Part shown: positions 56,134 to 64,000 of the stretch, piece after piece
Layout of the letters: every line of letters starts with the position of its first letter
Position numbering within the stretch: the first letter of the stretch is position 1
Assembly: GCA_001898825.1 (NCBI GenBank)
Contig: MKVK01000014.1
Span: 310,001 to 374,000 of the forward strand
Length of the DNA stretch: 64,000 bases
Origin: Magnetospirillum sp. 64-120
GTDB lineage: Bacteria > Pseudomonadota > Alphaproteobacteria > Rhodospirillales > Magnetospirillaceae
Reading direction: 5' to 3'
The notes under the pieces: model-generated
Told to the model about the DNA's origin: nothing
Database searches by the model: none
What the model saw: only the letters and a program-made list of their open reading frames with translations
Translations under genes and position numbers: made by a program

Positions 56134-56973
56134 TCACCCCATCCACTTCTCCAGCAAGGATGCAGCCTCGGCCCGGCGTCGCGGCAAATCGTCTTCGGCC
56201 CCCAACACCCCCAAGGCCTTGGCCCGCAGCCCCAAGGCCAGCACCAGCGGCACCTGCAGATGAACCGGCGCCAGGATTTGGGCGTCCCCCAATATATCCG
56301 CCGCCTCCCCTTGGGCGGTCACCTGGCCCTGATGGAACAGCGCCACCTGGTCGGCCCATTGCCAGGCCAGATCCACGTCATGGGTGGTGAACACCAAGGT
56401 GGTGCCGCCAGCCCGCAGGTTTTCCAAAGCCGACAACAGATGGGCGGTGCCCATGGCATCCAGACCGGCGCTGGGTTCGTCCAGCAACAGCACCTCCGGG
56501 CGCATGGCCACGGCGCCGGCGATGGCGACGCGCTTTTTCTGCCCGAAGGACAGCATGTGGGTGGGACGGTCGGCCAGATGGGCGATGCGCAGGGCCTGCA
56601 GGGCTTCTTCCACCCGGTTCCTGGCCTCGGCCTCGGTCAACCCCAGGTTCAGCGGTCCGAACGAGACATCCTCGAACACGGTGGCGGCGAACAGTTGGTC
56701 GTCCGGTTCCTGCAGCACCAGTCCGACCCGACGCCGCCAACAGTTCAACGCCGCCCGGCCATATTCCGCCGGCCGGCCGTCGATCAGCACCTGCCCGCTT
56801 TGGGGACGCAAAGTACCGTTCAGATGCAACAGCAAGGTGGTCTTGCCGGCGCCGTTCGGCCCCAAAATCGCCAGGCGCCGCCCCTTCTCCACCTTCAGGT
56901 CCAACCCATCCAGGGCTACGACGCCACCGGCGAAACCATGGCGCAAGCCCCGCGCCTCGACGATCACATCCAT
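56134..56973 (-). CDS. cbiO: Cobalt ECF transporter ATPase CbiO
   Basis: 279 residues; ATP-hydrolysing subunit of the CbiMNQO cobalt importer. Walker A GPNGAGKTTLLL, Q-loop VLQEPDDQLF (the DDQ typical of ECF ATPases), signature LSFGQKKR, Walker B VLLLDEPSAGLD, and switch His in TTHD. One ATPase only, as in group I ECF systems. Overlaps cbiQ by ten bases. Confidence 0.94.
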   Translation of the reverse strand: MDVIVEARGLRHGFAGGVVALDGLDLKVEKGRRLAILGPNGAGKTTLLLHLNGTLRPQSGQVLIDGRPAEYGRAALNCWRRRVGLVLQEPDDQLFAATVFEDVSFGPLNLGLTEAEARNRVEEALQALRIAHLADRPTHMLSFGQKKRVAIAGAVAMRPEVLLLDEPSAGLDAMGTAHLLSALENLRAGGTTLVFTTHDVDLAWQWADQVALFHQGQVTAQGEAADILGDAQILAPVHLQVPLVLALGLRAKALGVLGAEDDLPRRRAEAASLLEKWMG

Positions 56974-57689
56974 AACGTGGTTCCCGCGATTAAGCCCAAC
57001 ACGGCGACGATGGCCATCATGCGCAGCGGCCGCACCGGCTTGCGCCGCCCCAAGGTGGGCAGACTGCCGTCATAGCCGCGAGCCTGCAGCCCCACGTCAA
57101 GCCGTCGGGCCTGATCCAGGGCACGCGGCATCAAGGCCGCCACCAGCAATCCCAGCGAGCGGATGCGCCGCCGCCAGCCGTCGCCGCCCAGACGCGCCAT
57201 TTGGCTGGCGTTCATGCGCCGTGCCGTGTCGAGCAGGATAAAGATGAAACGATAAGTGGTCAGAGCCAGTTCGGCCAGTTCCGCCGGCAGGCCCAGACGC
57301 CGCAAACCTTGGGTCAGTTCCGCCAGGGGGGTGGTCACCGTCAGCAGCAGCAATCCCGACACCGCCGCCATGGCCCGCAGCACCAAGGCCAAGGCCGCCC
57401 GCCCGCCGTCGGCGGCCAAGCCGACGCCATCCGCCGAAACCTGGATCAGCAAGGTCGCCGCCCCGGTCAGGACGAAAGCCCCCGGCCCGGCCAGCAGGAC
57501 CAGCCACGAGCGCCAGCCCACCCCCGAAGCCAAGGCGGCGGCCGAAGCCGTCGCCAGAACCAGCGCCGCCCCCGGCCATGGCGGCAACGCCATGGCCAAG
57601 GCCAGCAAGCCCAGGCTGAACAACACTTTTTCCGCCAGCGGCAATGACCGCCAGCGGCTGACATGGGCCAGCCGATCGGATTCGATCAC
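56964..57689 (-). CDS. cbiQ: Cobalt ECF transporter transmembrane subunit CbiQ
   Basis: 241 residues, about six membrane helices, with the coupling-helix motifs RRLGLPAELAELALTTYRFI and ARRLDVGLQARGYDG (the two ARG-type motifs contacting the ATPase). Overlaps cbiN by four bases. Confidence 0.93.
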   Translation of the reverse strand: MIESDRLAHVSRWRSLPLAEKVLFSLGLLALAMALPPWPGAALVLATASAAALASGVGWRSWLVLLAGPGAFVLTGAATLLIQVSADGVGLAADGGRAALALVLRAMAAVSGLLLLTVTTPLAELTQGLRRLGLPAELAELALTTYRFIFILLDTARRMNASQMARLGGDGWRRRIRSLGLLVAALMPRALDQARRLDVGLQARGYDGSLPTLGRRKPVRPLRMMAIVAVLGLIAGTTLWM

Positions 57690-57961
57690 TTGCCCCGCTC
57701 GCGCCGACCGTGCAGACGGCCGATGACATAGCCGACCACCCCGGCCCCCAGCGCCGCCTGCAGGGCGAACAGCATGCTGGCGACCTCGCCCGAGGGCGGC
57801 TGCCAGATGGACGAGAACCAGGGCTGATAGCCGCTTTCCTCGATGGCGGCCTTGGCGCGGTCGTCGGCGCCGCCATATTCGCCCTCGATGCCCAGGATCA
57901 TCGGCGCGGCGCCGATCAGCACCGCCAGGCCGACCAGCATCCAGTTCAGGCGCGCGCTCAT
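57686..57961 (-). CDS. cbiN: Cobalt transport accessory protein CbiN
   Basis: 91 residues: two membrane helices around a periplasmic loop ([24 protein letters not shown], in two parts). CbiN guides substrate loading of CbiM. ATG 57961 overlaps the cbiM stop in ATGA. Confidence 0.92.
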   Translation of the reverse strand: MSARLNWMLVGLAVLIGAAPMILGIEGEYGGADDRAKAAIEESGYQPWFSSIWQPPSGEVASMLFALQAALGAGVVGYVIGRLHGRRERGK

Positions 57962-58605
57962 GCCCGAACCTCCAGCTTGGCCGACCGTCCGGCCAGGGCG
58001 TTCATCACCACCACCGTCAGCAGGCCTTCGGCCACCGCCAAAGGAATCTGGGTCAGGGCGAAGATGGACGCGAACTTGGCCAGCGCGCCGCCAAAGCCGC
58101 CGGCTTCGTCGGGAAAGGCCAAGGCCAACTGGATCGAGGTCACCACATAAGTCCCCAGATCGCCCAAACAGGCGCCCAGGAACACCGCCACGGCGGCGGG
58201 CGCCCCCAATTTGCCGGCCAGTTTCCACACCCCGAAAGCGATCCACGGACCGGCCACCGCCATCGAGAACACGTTGGCCCCCAAGGTGGTCAGCCCGCCA
58301 TGGGCCAACAGCAGCGCCTGGAACAGCAAGACGATGGTGCCGATGACCGTGGTGGCCGCCGGCCCCACCGCCATGGCCCCCAGGCCAGTGCCGGTGGGGT
58401 GCGAGCACGACCCCGTCACACTGGGAATCTTCAACGCCGACAGCACGAAGGCGAACGCCCCCGAAGCCGCCAAAGTCAGCCGGATGTCGGGACGGTCGCG
58501 CAAGGTCTTGGTCAGGCGCCGGGCGCCGACGATGACGAACGGTGCCGAAACGGCGCTCCACGCCAGCGCATGGCCGACGGGAAGGAATCCTTCCATGATA
58601 TGCAT
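57958..58605 (-). CDS. cbiM: Cobalt ECF transporter substrate-binding subunit CbiM
   Basis: 215 residues beginning [16 protein letters not shown]; the N-terminal amine with His2 is the Co(II) site of the family, which fixes ATG 58605 as start. Further motifs: [20 protein letters not shown] and [20 protein letters not shown]. First gene of cbiMNQO; expression is under a cobalamin riboswitch just upstream. Confidence 0.95.
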   Translation of the reverse strand: MHIMEGFLPVGHALAWSAVSAPFVIVGARRLTKTLRDRPDIRLTLAASGAFAFVLSALKIPSVTGSCSHPTGTGLGAMAVGPAATTVIGTIVLLFQALLLAHGGLTTLGANVFSMAVAGPWIAFGVWKLAGKLGAPAAVAVFLGACLGDLGTYVVTSIQLALAFPDEAGGFGGALAKFASIFALTQIPLAVAEGLLTVVVMNALAGRSAKLEVRA

Positions 58606-58660
58606 AGTTCCACCTTCAAACCGCGAAAGCGGACGCACTTCCGGTCTTAAAACCAGAACT

Positions 58661-58688
58661 CTTTTCGGGGTCACCCCGCCCCGAAAAG
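58661..58688 (-). terminator. Expression-platform terminator of the cobalamin riboswitch
   Basis: A 10-bp perfect stem (58661-58670 with 58679-58688) directly after the aptamer, 18 bases beyond its 3' end. On the minus strand it is followed by AGTTCTGGTTTTAAG, a weak T-tract, so premature termination or a structural switch near the cbiM start is likely. Confidence 0.55.
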
Positions 58689-58705
58689 CGTGCGCACGCG
58701 GGTGC

Positions 58706-58915
58706 GATGGCAGGTCTCCTGGCTTGCGGGTCATGGGTCGGGCCAACAGCCTTCCCGGCTTTCTTCGTGCGTCGGTGGAAACCTTGACGACGAGCCAGTG
58801 GCGATCTTGAAGCGGCCGAACCTATCCGCCTACAGTTGCGGGGGCAGCCCCGGCTTTCCTTCGCGAACGAACGGTACCGGGTTCCCTTTTCACCCCGGCG
58901 CACCGGGGAACCATC
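58706..58915 (-). ncRNA. Cobalamin riboswitch upstream of cbiMNQO
   Basis: Read on the minus strand the leader shows the conserved blocks in order: GGTGCGCCGGGG, GGGAACCCGGT, the B12-box region GCTGCCCCCGCAACTGTAGG, the CCACTG-type segment, and the terminal AAGCCAGGAGACCTGCC. Binding of adenosylcobalamin should switch off the cobalt importer. Layout and neighbour agree. Confidence 0.93.
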
Positions 58916-59014
58916 GGCGGGGACTATAATTTCGCCACATTGCCGAAGTCAATTGCCCCAATTGCCCGGATTGGGCACCCTGTCGCGGAATTGGGACATT
59001 CGAAGGTAGACGAC

Positions 59015-59716
59015 GTGGCTCACACCATCGCCCTGGTCGACGACGACCGCAACATCCTGACCTCGGTCTCCATGGCGCTGGAAGCCGAAGGCTACAAGGT
59101 GCGCACCTATTCCGACGGGTCCGAGGCCCTGCGCGGCCTGACCGCCCAGCCGGCCGACCTGGCGGTGCTCGACATCAAGATGCCGCGCATGGACGGCATG
59201 GAACTGCTGCAACGCCTGCGCAAGCAATCGGCCATCCCGGTGATCTTCCTGACGTCCAAGGACGACGAGATCGACGAACTGCTGGGCCTGCGCATGGGCG
59301 CCGACGACTACATCAAGAAGCCGTTCTCGCAGAAGCTGCTGATCGAGCGCATCCGCGCTTTGCTGCGCCGCAGCGAAGCCGCGGCCGAGACGGACGCCAG
59401 CGGCAACAACGCCGCCATCGTGCGCGGCCATCTGGTGCTGGACCCCGGCCGCCACATCTGCACCTGGAAGGCCAAGCAGGTGGATTTGACGGTCACCGAA
59501 TTCCTGATCCTGAAGGCCCTGGCCAGCCGCCCCGGCCACGTCAAGAACCGCGACCAGCTGATCGACGCGGCCTATGGCGAAAGCATCTATGTGGACGACC
59601 GCACCATCGACAGCCACATCAAGCGCCTGCGCAAGAAATTCCGCGAAGTGGACGACGACTTCGCCCATATCGAAACCCTGTACGGCGTCGGCTATCGCTA
59701 TCGTGACGAAGCGTAG
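59015..59716 (+). CDS. chvI: Response regulator ChvI
   Basis: 233 residues, OmpR/PhoB type: receiver with Asp53 ([18 protein letters not shown]) and Lys in [11 protein letters not shown]-terminal winged helix ([40 protein letters not shown]). ChvI controls envelope, exopolysaccharide and acid responses in alphaproteobacteria. GTG 59015 was chosen because GAAGGT lies eight bases before it; an ATG at 58940 would add an unconserved N-terminus. It overlaps chvG by 14 bases. Confidence 0.9.
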   Translation: MAHTIALVDDDRNILTSVSMALEAEGYKVRTYSDGSEALRGLTAQPADLAVLDIKMPRMDGMELLQRLRKQSAIPVIFLTSKDDEIDELLGLRMGADDYIKKPFSQKLLIERIRALLRRSEAAAETDASGNNAAIVRGHLVLDPGRHICTWKAKQVDLTVTEFLILKALASRPGHVKNRDQLIDAAYGESIYVDDRTIDSHIKRLRKKFREVDDDFAHIETLYGVGYRYRDEA

Positions 59717-61301
59717 GCGCTGGAACCCGCTGTCGTCGCCGCTGACCCGGCGCATCCTGCTGGTCAACCTGGTGGCGCCGGTCATCCTGGCCGCCGGCCT
59801 GTTGTTCCTTGACCGCTACAAGCAGGGGCTGGTGCGGTCCGAACTGGCCGGACTGACCACCCATGCGGAAATGCTGGCCGGCGCGGTGGGCGAAGGCGCG
59901 GTCAGCGAACAGGCCTTGGGGTTCTTGGAAATCAACCAGGATTTGGCCCAGCACATGGTGCGCCGCCTGGCCCAGACGGCGCGCATCCGTGCCCGCCTGT
60001 TCGACGCGGTGGGCGGTCTGGCCGCCGATTCCCGCTTTCTGCTGTCGGCCAAGGGCAATATCCGCATCGAGGATCTGGCGCCGCCGCCCTCCATGGGCAT
60101 GCTGGCGCAGTTGGAAGCCTGGTGGGACCGCGCCGCCACCTGGATGCCGCTGGACGAAAACCTGCCGGTGCATCTGGAACCGCCCAGCCAAAAGGCCGAA
60201 TACTTCCCCGAAGCGGTGGCCGCGCTCAGCGGCAAGGCGCAAGGCGTGGTGCGCACCAACCCGGCCGGCGGCATCGTGCTGTCGGTGGCGGTGCCGGTGC
60301 AGCGCTATAAACAGGTGGTCGGCGCCCTGATGGTCAGCCAGGACGGCAGCCGCGTCGCCCGTGCCCTGTTCCAGGTCCGCGTCGCCATCGCCCAGGTCTT
60401 CGTGGTGGCGCTGGCGGTGACCATCGCTTTGTCGCTGTACATGGCCGGCACCATCGCCCGGCCCATCCGCCGCCTGGCCCTGGCCGCCGAACAGGTGCGT
60501 CACGGCCGCGGACGCGCCCACCGCATTCCCGACCTGTCGTCCCGCGGCGACGAGATCGGCGAATTGTCGGTGGCCTTGAAGGAAATGACCGAGGCGCTGT
60601 GGGCCCGCATGGACGCCATCGAACGCTTCGCCGCCGACGTGGCGCACGAAATCAAGAACCCGCTGACCAGCGTGCGGTCGGCGGTGGAAACCGCCACCCG
60701 CCTGACCGACCCGGAAAAACAGAAGAAACTGCTGTCCATCATCCAAGATGACGTGGAACGCTTGAACCGACTGATCAGCGACATTTCCGACGCGTCGCGC
60801 GTCGACGCCGAAATGAGCCGCGCCGACACCGACCCGGTCCCCCTGGCCCGCCTGCTGGAAACCCTGGCCGAGGTCTATCGCAGCACCGCCGAACACCTGC
60901 ACTTCCCGCTGACCCTGCCCGAAGATGACGATCTGGTGGTCAACGGCATCGAGGGCCGACTGGTCCAGGTGCTGCGCAACCTGATCGGCAACGCCATCTC
61001 GTTCTCGCCCCCGGGCGGCACCATCCACCTGACCGCCGAACGCGCCGGCAAGACCATCCGCGTCACCGTCGAGGACAACGGCCCCGGCATCCCCGACGGC
61101 AAGCTGGACGCCATCTTCGACCGCTTCTACACCGAACGCCCGGCCGGCGAAAAATTCGGCACCCATTCCGGCCTGGGGCTTTCCATCAGCAAACAGATCA
61201 TCGACGCCCATGGCGGCCGCATCTGGGCGGAAAACCGCGATGAAGGCGGGGCGCGGTTCGTGGTGGAGTTACCTAATGCCCCCTCTCAACGCAAAGAATA
61301 A
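59703..61301 (+). CDS. chvG: Sensor histidine kinase ChvG
   Basis: 532 residues. N-terminus typical of ChvG/ExoS ([20 protein letters not shown]), a periplasmic sensor, second membrane helix ([18 protein letters not shown]), HAMP, HisKA with His315 ([19 protein letters not shown]), ATPase motifs [23 protein letters not shown] and [13 protein letters not shown] 59703 gives the family N-terminus. Its end borders a foreign-looking AT-rich segment where hprK would be expected to follow. Confidence 0.92.
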   Translation: MTKRRRWNPLSSPLTRRILLVNLVAPVILAAGLLFLDRYKQGLVRSELAGLTTHAEMLAGAVGEGAVSEQALGFLEINQDLAQHMVRRLAQTARIRARLFDAVGGLAADSRFLLSAKGNIRIEDLAPPPSMGMLAQLEAWWDRAATWMPLDENLPVHLEPPSQKAEYFPEAVAALSGKAQGVVRTNPAGGIVLSVAVPVQRYKQVVGALMVSQDGSRVARALFQVRVAIAQVFVVALAVTIALSLYMAGTIARPIRRLALAAEQVRHGRGRAHRIPDLSSRGDEIGELSVALKEMTEALWARMDAIERFAADVAHEIKNPLTSVRSAVETATRLTDPEKQKKLLSIIQDDVERLNRLISDISDASRVDAEMSRADTDPVPLARLLETLAEVYRSTAEHLHFPLTLPEDDDLVVNGIEGRLVQVLRNLIGNAISFSPPGGTIHLTAERAGKTIRVTVEDNGPGIPDGKLDAIFDRFYTERPAGEKFGTHSGLGLSISKQIIDAHGGRIWAENRDEGGARFVVELPNAPSQRKE

Positions 61302-61313
61302 CAATCATTAGGT
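61271..61313. repeat. Inverted repeat across the chvG stop
   Basis: ACCTAATG (61271-61278) and CATTAGGT (61306-61313) form an 8-bp stem over 27 bases around the chvG stop codon at 61299-61301. It marks the left border of the AT-rich insert. It could be a weak hairpin or an insertion scar; no matching copy is seen at the right border. Confidence 0.35.
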
Positions 61314-61371
61314 GTTGTGCCGTTATGCCGAATGGCGTACCCTTCCCTGAGAAACAACGAATTTGTTCGAA

Positions 61372-61674
61372 ATGATAGACATCGCCAACCAAACACCGCT
61401 CTCCCTCTCTGTCCTTGCGCATTGCATGGTGGCCCATTTACGCGGCACCACTAACGCTACCGCCACGGTTCCTTTCCACCAACCCATACATTCAAATGCC
61501 GCAGAACAGATGAGCGGCCACAAAAGAATGCTACTAGAAAGTTCAACCCTCAACCATCACGTCGATTTTGAGCAACTTCATGCGGAAGCGGCGGCATTTA
61601 GCCAAAAATCAATGAACGACGCAGCAGCAAGCGGACGCCCACCCGGCATAAAAAAAGCACACAAGACGCCATAG
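61372..61674 (+). CDS. Orphan small protein in AT-rich insert
   Basis: About 100 residues from ATG 61372 (a TTG at 61363 is also in frame), without a clear ribosome-binding site. Translation starts MIDIANQTPLSLSVLAH and has no recognisable family; it is His-rich in places (TLNHHVDFEQLHAEAAA). Base composition is below the surrounding genes. It ends 11 bases before the larger orphan gene. Coding status moderate to low. Confidence 0.35.
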   Translation: MIDIANQTPLSLSVLAHCMVAHLRGTTNATATVPFHQPIHSNAAEQMSGHKRMLLESSTLNHHVDFEQLHAEAAAFSQKSMNDAAASGRPPGIKKAHKTP

Positions 61675-61685
61675 AGAAAAAATAA

Positions 61686-62219
61686 ATGCCGATCGACGCT
61701 TCAAGGATAGAACTACAAATAAACAACCTAAAAAATCTTCTTCCTGAAAATACAATAAAAGGAATTGACGCAACAAAAGTGTCAAACATCGTTAAATTTA
61801 TAAACAACAATGAATTTCACGATACCGTATGGCAACGCGCATATATATCAGAAGCTATTTTGAGGGAAAGACCCATCAAATCTTCTGACCAACAAATGGA
61901 TTTTGTTCACTATGCCGCAGCGTATCAAAACGCATCAAGCCACCCATATCGATGCCCCAAGCACAAAATGAATCATTGCCTAATTAGTAAATATTGTCAG
62001 CAAGATCGCACCTTGCACGGAAACACATGCATGATGCATATTTTTGAAAAAGAACTTCTTAATCTTAAAAATAAAAATTATTGGGACATAAGAAAAAACT
62101 CAATACCGAACACAAATGTTATTGGAGAGGCAGCCTCTTATTTTTATAAAATAACCACAGGTATACACGAAAAATCGCACCCCATCAAAAATCCATTCCT
62201 GAAACCCAGGAAAGCTTGA
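61686..62219 (+). CDS. Orphan AT-rich gene between chvG and hprK, unknown
   Basis: 177 residues. Codons are A/T-rich (Lys, Asn, Ile abundant), unlike every neighbour. No signal peptide, membrane helix or known family. A Cys/His-rich core (YRCPKHKMNHCLISKYCQQD, then HGNTCMMH) could bind zinc or another metal; the ends are helical and basic. A 534-base open frame in AT-rich DNA makes chance unlikely. It lies in the position where hprK normally follows chvG, so it looks recently acquired. Confidence 0.65.
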   Translation: MPIDASRIELQINNLKNLLPENTIKGIDATKVSNIVKFINNNEFHDTVWQRAYISEAILRERPIKSSDQQMDFVHYAAAYQNASSHPYRCPKHKMNHCLISKYCQQDRTLHGNTCMMHIFEKELLNLKNKNYWDIRKNSIPNTNVIGEAASYFYKITTGIHEKSHPIKNPFLKPRKA

Positions 62220-62250
62220 CTCCCCTCCACCAGACGCACACGCTGTTTCC

Positions 62251-62682
62251 ATGCATCTGGTACATGCCACCAGCGTCGAGATCGACGGCCATGCCGTCTT
62301 GATCCGTGGGCCTTCGGGCTGCGGCAAGTCGGACCTTGCGTTGCGGCTGATGGATCAGGGCGCCCAGTTGGTGGCCGACGACCAGTCGGGGCTTAGCGCC
62401 GAGAACGGGCGGCTGTTCGTGTCGTGTCCGCCCAGTATCGCCGGCATGATCGAGGTCCGGGGCCTGGGCATCCTGCGCCTGCCCCATCGGGACCGGGTGC
62501 CCTTGGCCCTGGTGGTCGACCTGGTCGCCGCCAAGGATGTGGAACGGCTGCCGGAACCGTCGCGGACGGCGTTTTTGGGCATCCAGGTGCCGCGTGTGGC
62601 GCTGTGCGCTTTCGAGTCGTCAACCCCTGCCAAGGTTCGCCTTGCCGTGTCGGTGGCGACGCGAGATAGTACCGTCTTGTAA
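62251..62682 (+). CDS. hprK: HPr kinase/phosphorylase, short alphaproteobacterial form
   Basis: 143 residues: only the C-terminal kinase domain of classical HprK. P-loop GPSGCGKS at 20-27, then DLALRLMDQGAQLVADDQSG and MIEVRGLGILRLPH. It phosphorylates NPr/HPr at serine in the PTS-Ntr pathway. The stop overlaps the rapZ start by one base. Confidence 0.92.
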   Translation: MHLVHATSVEIDGHAVLIRGPSGCGKSDLALRLMDQGAQLVADDQSGLSAENGRLFVSCPPSIAGMIEVRGLGILRLPHRDRVPLALVVDLVAAKDVERLPEPSRTAFLGIQVPRVALCAFESSTPAKVRLAVSVATRDSTVL

Positions 62683-63590
62683 TGACCGACGCACACTCTC
62701 CCCTGGCGGCCACCGGCCGCGCTGTCCCGACGGCCTCTGGCCGCGCCGTCATCGTCACCGGGCTGTCCGGCGCCGGCAAGACCTCGGCCTTGAAGGTGTT
62801 GGAGGATTTGGGCTACGAGGCGGTGGACAACCTGCCGGTCATGCTGCTGTCCAACCTGATGATCGGCGGCGGCGAGCGCCCGCTGGCGGTGGGCATCGAC
62901 ATCCGCACCCGTGATTTCGGCGTCGAGCCGGTTCTGGCGGAAATCGACCGCATCATGGCCGAGACCGGCCGCGCCGTGCGTCTGCTGTTCCTGGATTGCG
63001 ACGACGAGGTGCTGCGCCGGCGCTTCACCGAAACGCGGCGACGCCATCCGCTGGCCGCCGACCGGCCGCTGATCGACGGCATCCGCCACGAACGCGAACT
63101 GGTGTCGCCGCTGAAGCGCCGCGCCGACGTGGTGTTCGACACCTCGAACCTGGCGCCGGGCGAGTTCAAGCGGGTGCTGTCGTCGCATTTCGGCCTGGAC
63201 GGCGACCGCGGGCTGATGGTGTTCGTCACCTCTTTCGCGTACCGAGAGGGCCTGCCCCGCGAAGCCGATCTGGTTTTCGACGCCCGTTTCCTGGCCAATC
63301 CCCATTACGTGCCGGAACTGAAGCCGTTGACCGGGCGCGACCAAGGGGTCGCCGACTACGTCTCGGCCGATCCGGCTTTCGCCGATTTCTTCGATTCTTT
63401 GACCCGTCTGCTCGCGCCGTTGTTGCCGCGCTTCGCCGCAGAGGGTAAGAGCTATCTAACCATCGCCATCGGATGTACCGGTGGCCGTCACCGTTCGGTC
63501 TATACCGCCGAGCGGCTGGCCCAATGGCTGAAAGACCAGGGCGCCAGGGTCGAGCTTCGCCACCGCGAGCTGGGCCAGGAAGGGAAATGA
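62682..63590 (+). CDS. rapZ: RNase adapter protein RapZ
   Basis: 302 residues; Walker A GLSGAGKT at 27-34, the family hallmark EDLGYEAVDNLPVMLLSNLM, and the C-terminal IAIGCTGGRHRSVYTAERLA. In E. coli RapZ guides RNase E to GlmZ; in alphaproteobacteria its function is less clear, but it is linked to PTS-Ntr genes. It has a slightly extended N-terminus of about 20 residues before the P-loop. Confidence 0.93.
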   Translation: MTDAHSPLAATGRAVPTASGRAVIVTGLSGAGKTSALKVLEDLGYEAVDNLPVMLLSNLMIGGGERPLAVGIDIRTRDFGVEPVLAEIDRIMAETGRAVRLLFLDCDDEVLRRRFTETRRRHPLAADRPLIDGIRHERELVSPLKRRADVVFDTSNLAPGEFKRVLSSHFGLDGDRGLMVFVTSFAYREGLPREADLVFDARFLANPHYVPELKPLTGRDQGVADYVSADPAFADFFDSLTRLLAPLLPRFAAEGKSYLTIAIGCTGGRHRSVYTAERLAQWLKDQGARVELRHRELGQEGK

Positions 63591-63603
63591 TGAGGGGATG
63601 GAA

Positions 63604-64000
63604 ATGATCGGTCTGGTACTCGTCACCCACGGCCAACTGGCCGAGGAACTGGTCGCCGCCATGGAACATGTGGTCGGCCCGCAACCCAATGTCGCGTCCG
63701 TGTGCATCGGCCCCGACGACGACATGGAACAGCGGCGCAACGACATCCTGGCCTCGGTGGCCAAGTGCGACGACGGCCATGGCGTGGTTCTGCTGACCGA
63801 CATGTTCGGCGGCACGCCGTCCAACCTGGCCATTTCCATCATGGACAAGGCCAAGGTCGAGGTCATCGCCGGCGTCAACCTGCCCATGCTGATCAAGCTG
63901 GCCAGCGTCCGGCATTCCGAACCCCTGGCCGAGGCGTGTTCGTCCGCCCAGGACGCGGGCCGCAAATACATCAACGTGGCCTCGAAGCTTTTGACCCAGG
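63604..64000 (+). CDS. PTS system EIIA-Man family protein (runs off window end)
   Basis: Begins MIGLVLVTHGQLAEELVAAM; the phospho-acceptor His is His9 in VTHG. Later GVVLLTDMFGGTPSNLAISI and VIAGVNLPMLIKLASV are characteristic. The frame is open to base 64000, 132 codons seen, so the last few residues may be missing. As the third gene of hprK-rapZ-EIIA it is part of a regulatory PTS without sugar permeases. Confidence 0.92.
   Translation, partial: MIGLVLVTHGQLAEELVAAMEHVVGPQPNVASVCIGPDDDMEQRRNDILASVAKCDDGHGVVLLTDMFGGTPSNLAISIMDKAKVEVIAGVNLPMLIKLASVRHSEPLAEACSSAQDAGRKYINVASKLLTQ

Noticed and set aside
57686-58561. 291-codon frame overlapping cbiM and cbiN
   Set aside because: Its last 91 codons are the real cbiN; the remainder is cbiM in the wrong frame.
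61323-61553. Minus-strand 76-codon frame at the AT-rich border
   Set aside because: No ribosome-binding site or family; opposes the plus-strand orphan, and is probably chance.

Overview
The window is high-GC, densely packed bacterial chromosome with alphaproteobacterial character. The evidence is a DivK-type single-domain response regulator, a ChvI/ChvG pair followed by a short HprK, RapZ and an EIIA-Man protein, a cbiMNQO cobalt transporter behind a cobalamin riboswitch, and many sensor and c-di-GMP-type signalling proteins. The gene set fits a Rhodospirillales (Magnetospirillum-like) free-living, respiratory organism. That placement is an inference from family resemblance and not from a marker gene. 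No rRNA, tRNA, CRISPR array, prophage or transposase was recognised.

Layout. 1-9.9 kb: dprA (cut by the window edge), a patatin lipase, a cyclic-nucleotide-binding protein, an HPP membrane protein, an AEC transporter, rnr, a CtpA-type protease, a diguanylate cyclase, rpmG and divK. 9.9-13 kb: DUF423, FecR-domain and Pro/Ala-rich exported proteins, purU and an acidic orphan. 13-17 kb: a probable nitric-oxide/oxygen response locus (hemerythrin, NnrS-like membrane protein, double DUF2249 protein, two Crp/Fnr regulators). 17-21 kb: murI with an unusual active site, a large PAS histidine kinase, a CCE_0567-like small protein and a second AEC transporter. 22-27.5 kb: a lactate oxidation operon (lutABC plus a FAD/Fe-S D-lactate dehydrogenase) with a GntR-type operator. 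27.6-31.4 kb: an outer-membrane beta-barrel protein, a MYG1 homologue, and actP with its DUF485 partner for acetate uptake. 31.6-38.2 kb: a four-gene signalling operon (PhnD-like binding protein, PAS kinase, receiver-HDOD, receiver-degenerate HD-GYP).

38.2-42.5 kb: DUF3095, tpx, a copper-type TonB receptor and DUF2946. 42.5-50.5 kb: a uracil-DNA glycosylase-like gene, then a long minus-strand housekeeping block rplU-rpmA-obgE-proB-[ccdA-ccdB]-proA-nadD-rsfS-rlmH, with a toxin-antitoxin pair lodged between proB and proA. 50.7-56 kb: an attachment-type protein, ahcY, GTP-type PEP carboxykinase and a HugZ-like flavoprotein. 56-59 kb: cobalt ECF transporter and riboswitch. 59-64 kb: chvI-chvG, an AT-rich insert with two orphan ORFs, then hprK-rapZ-EIIA.

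Working together: lactate and acetate uptake and oxidation plus PEP carboxykinase point to growth on organic acids with gluconeogenesis. The Crp/Fnr-hemerythrin-NnrS block points to life at low oxygen with nitrogen oxides. The regulatory load (three histidine kinases, four receiver proteins, one GGDEF protein, PTS-Ntr parts) suits a motile environmental bacterium. The best candidates for new biology are the 31.6-38.2 kb signalling operon, the Cys-to-Asp change in MurI, and the two foreign-looking inserts inside conserved operons.
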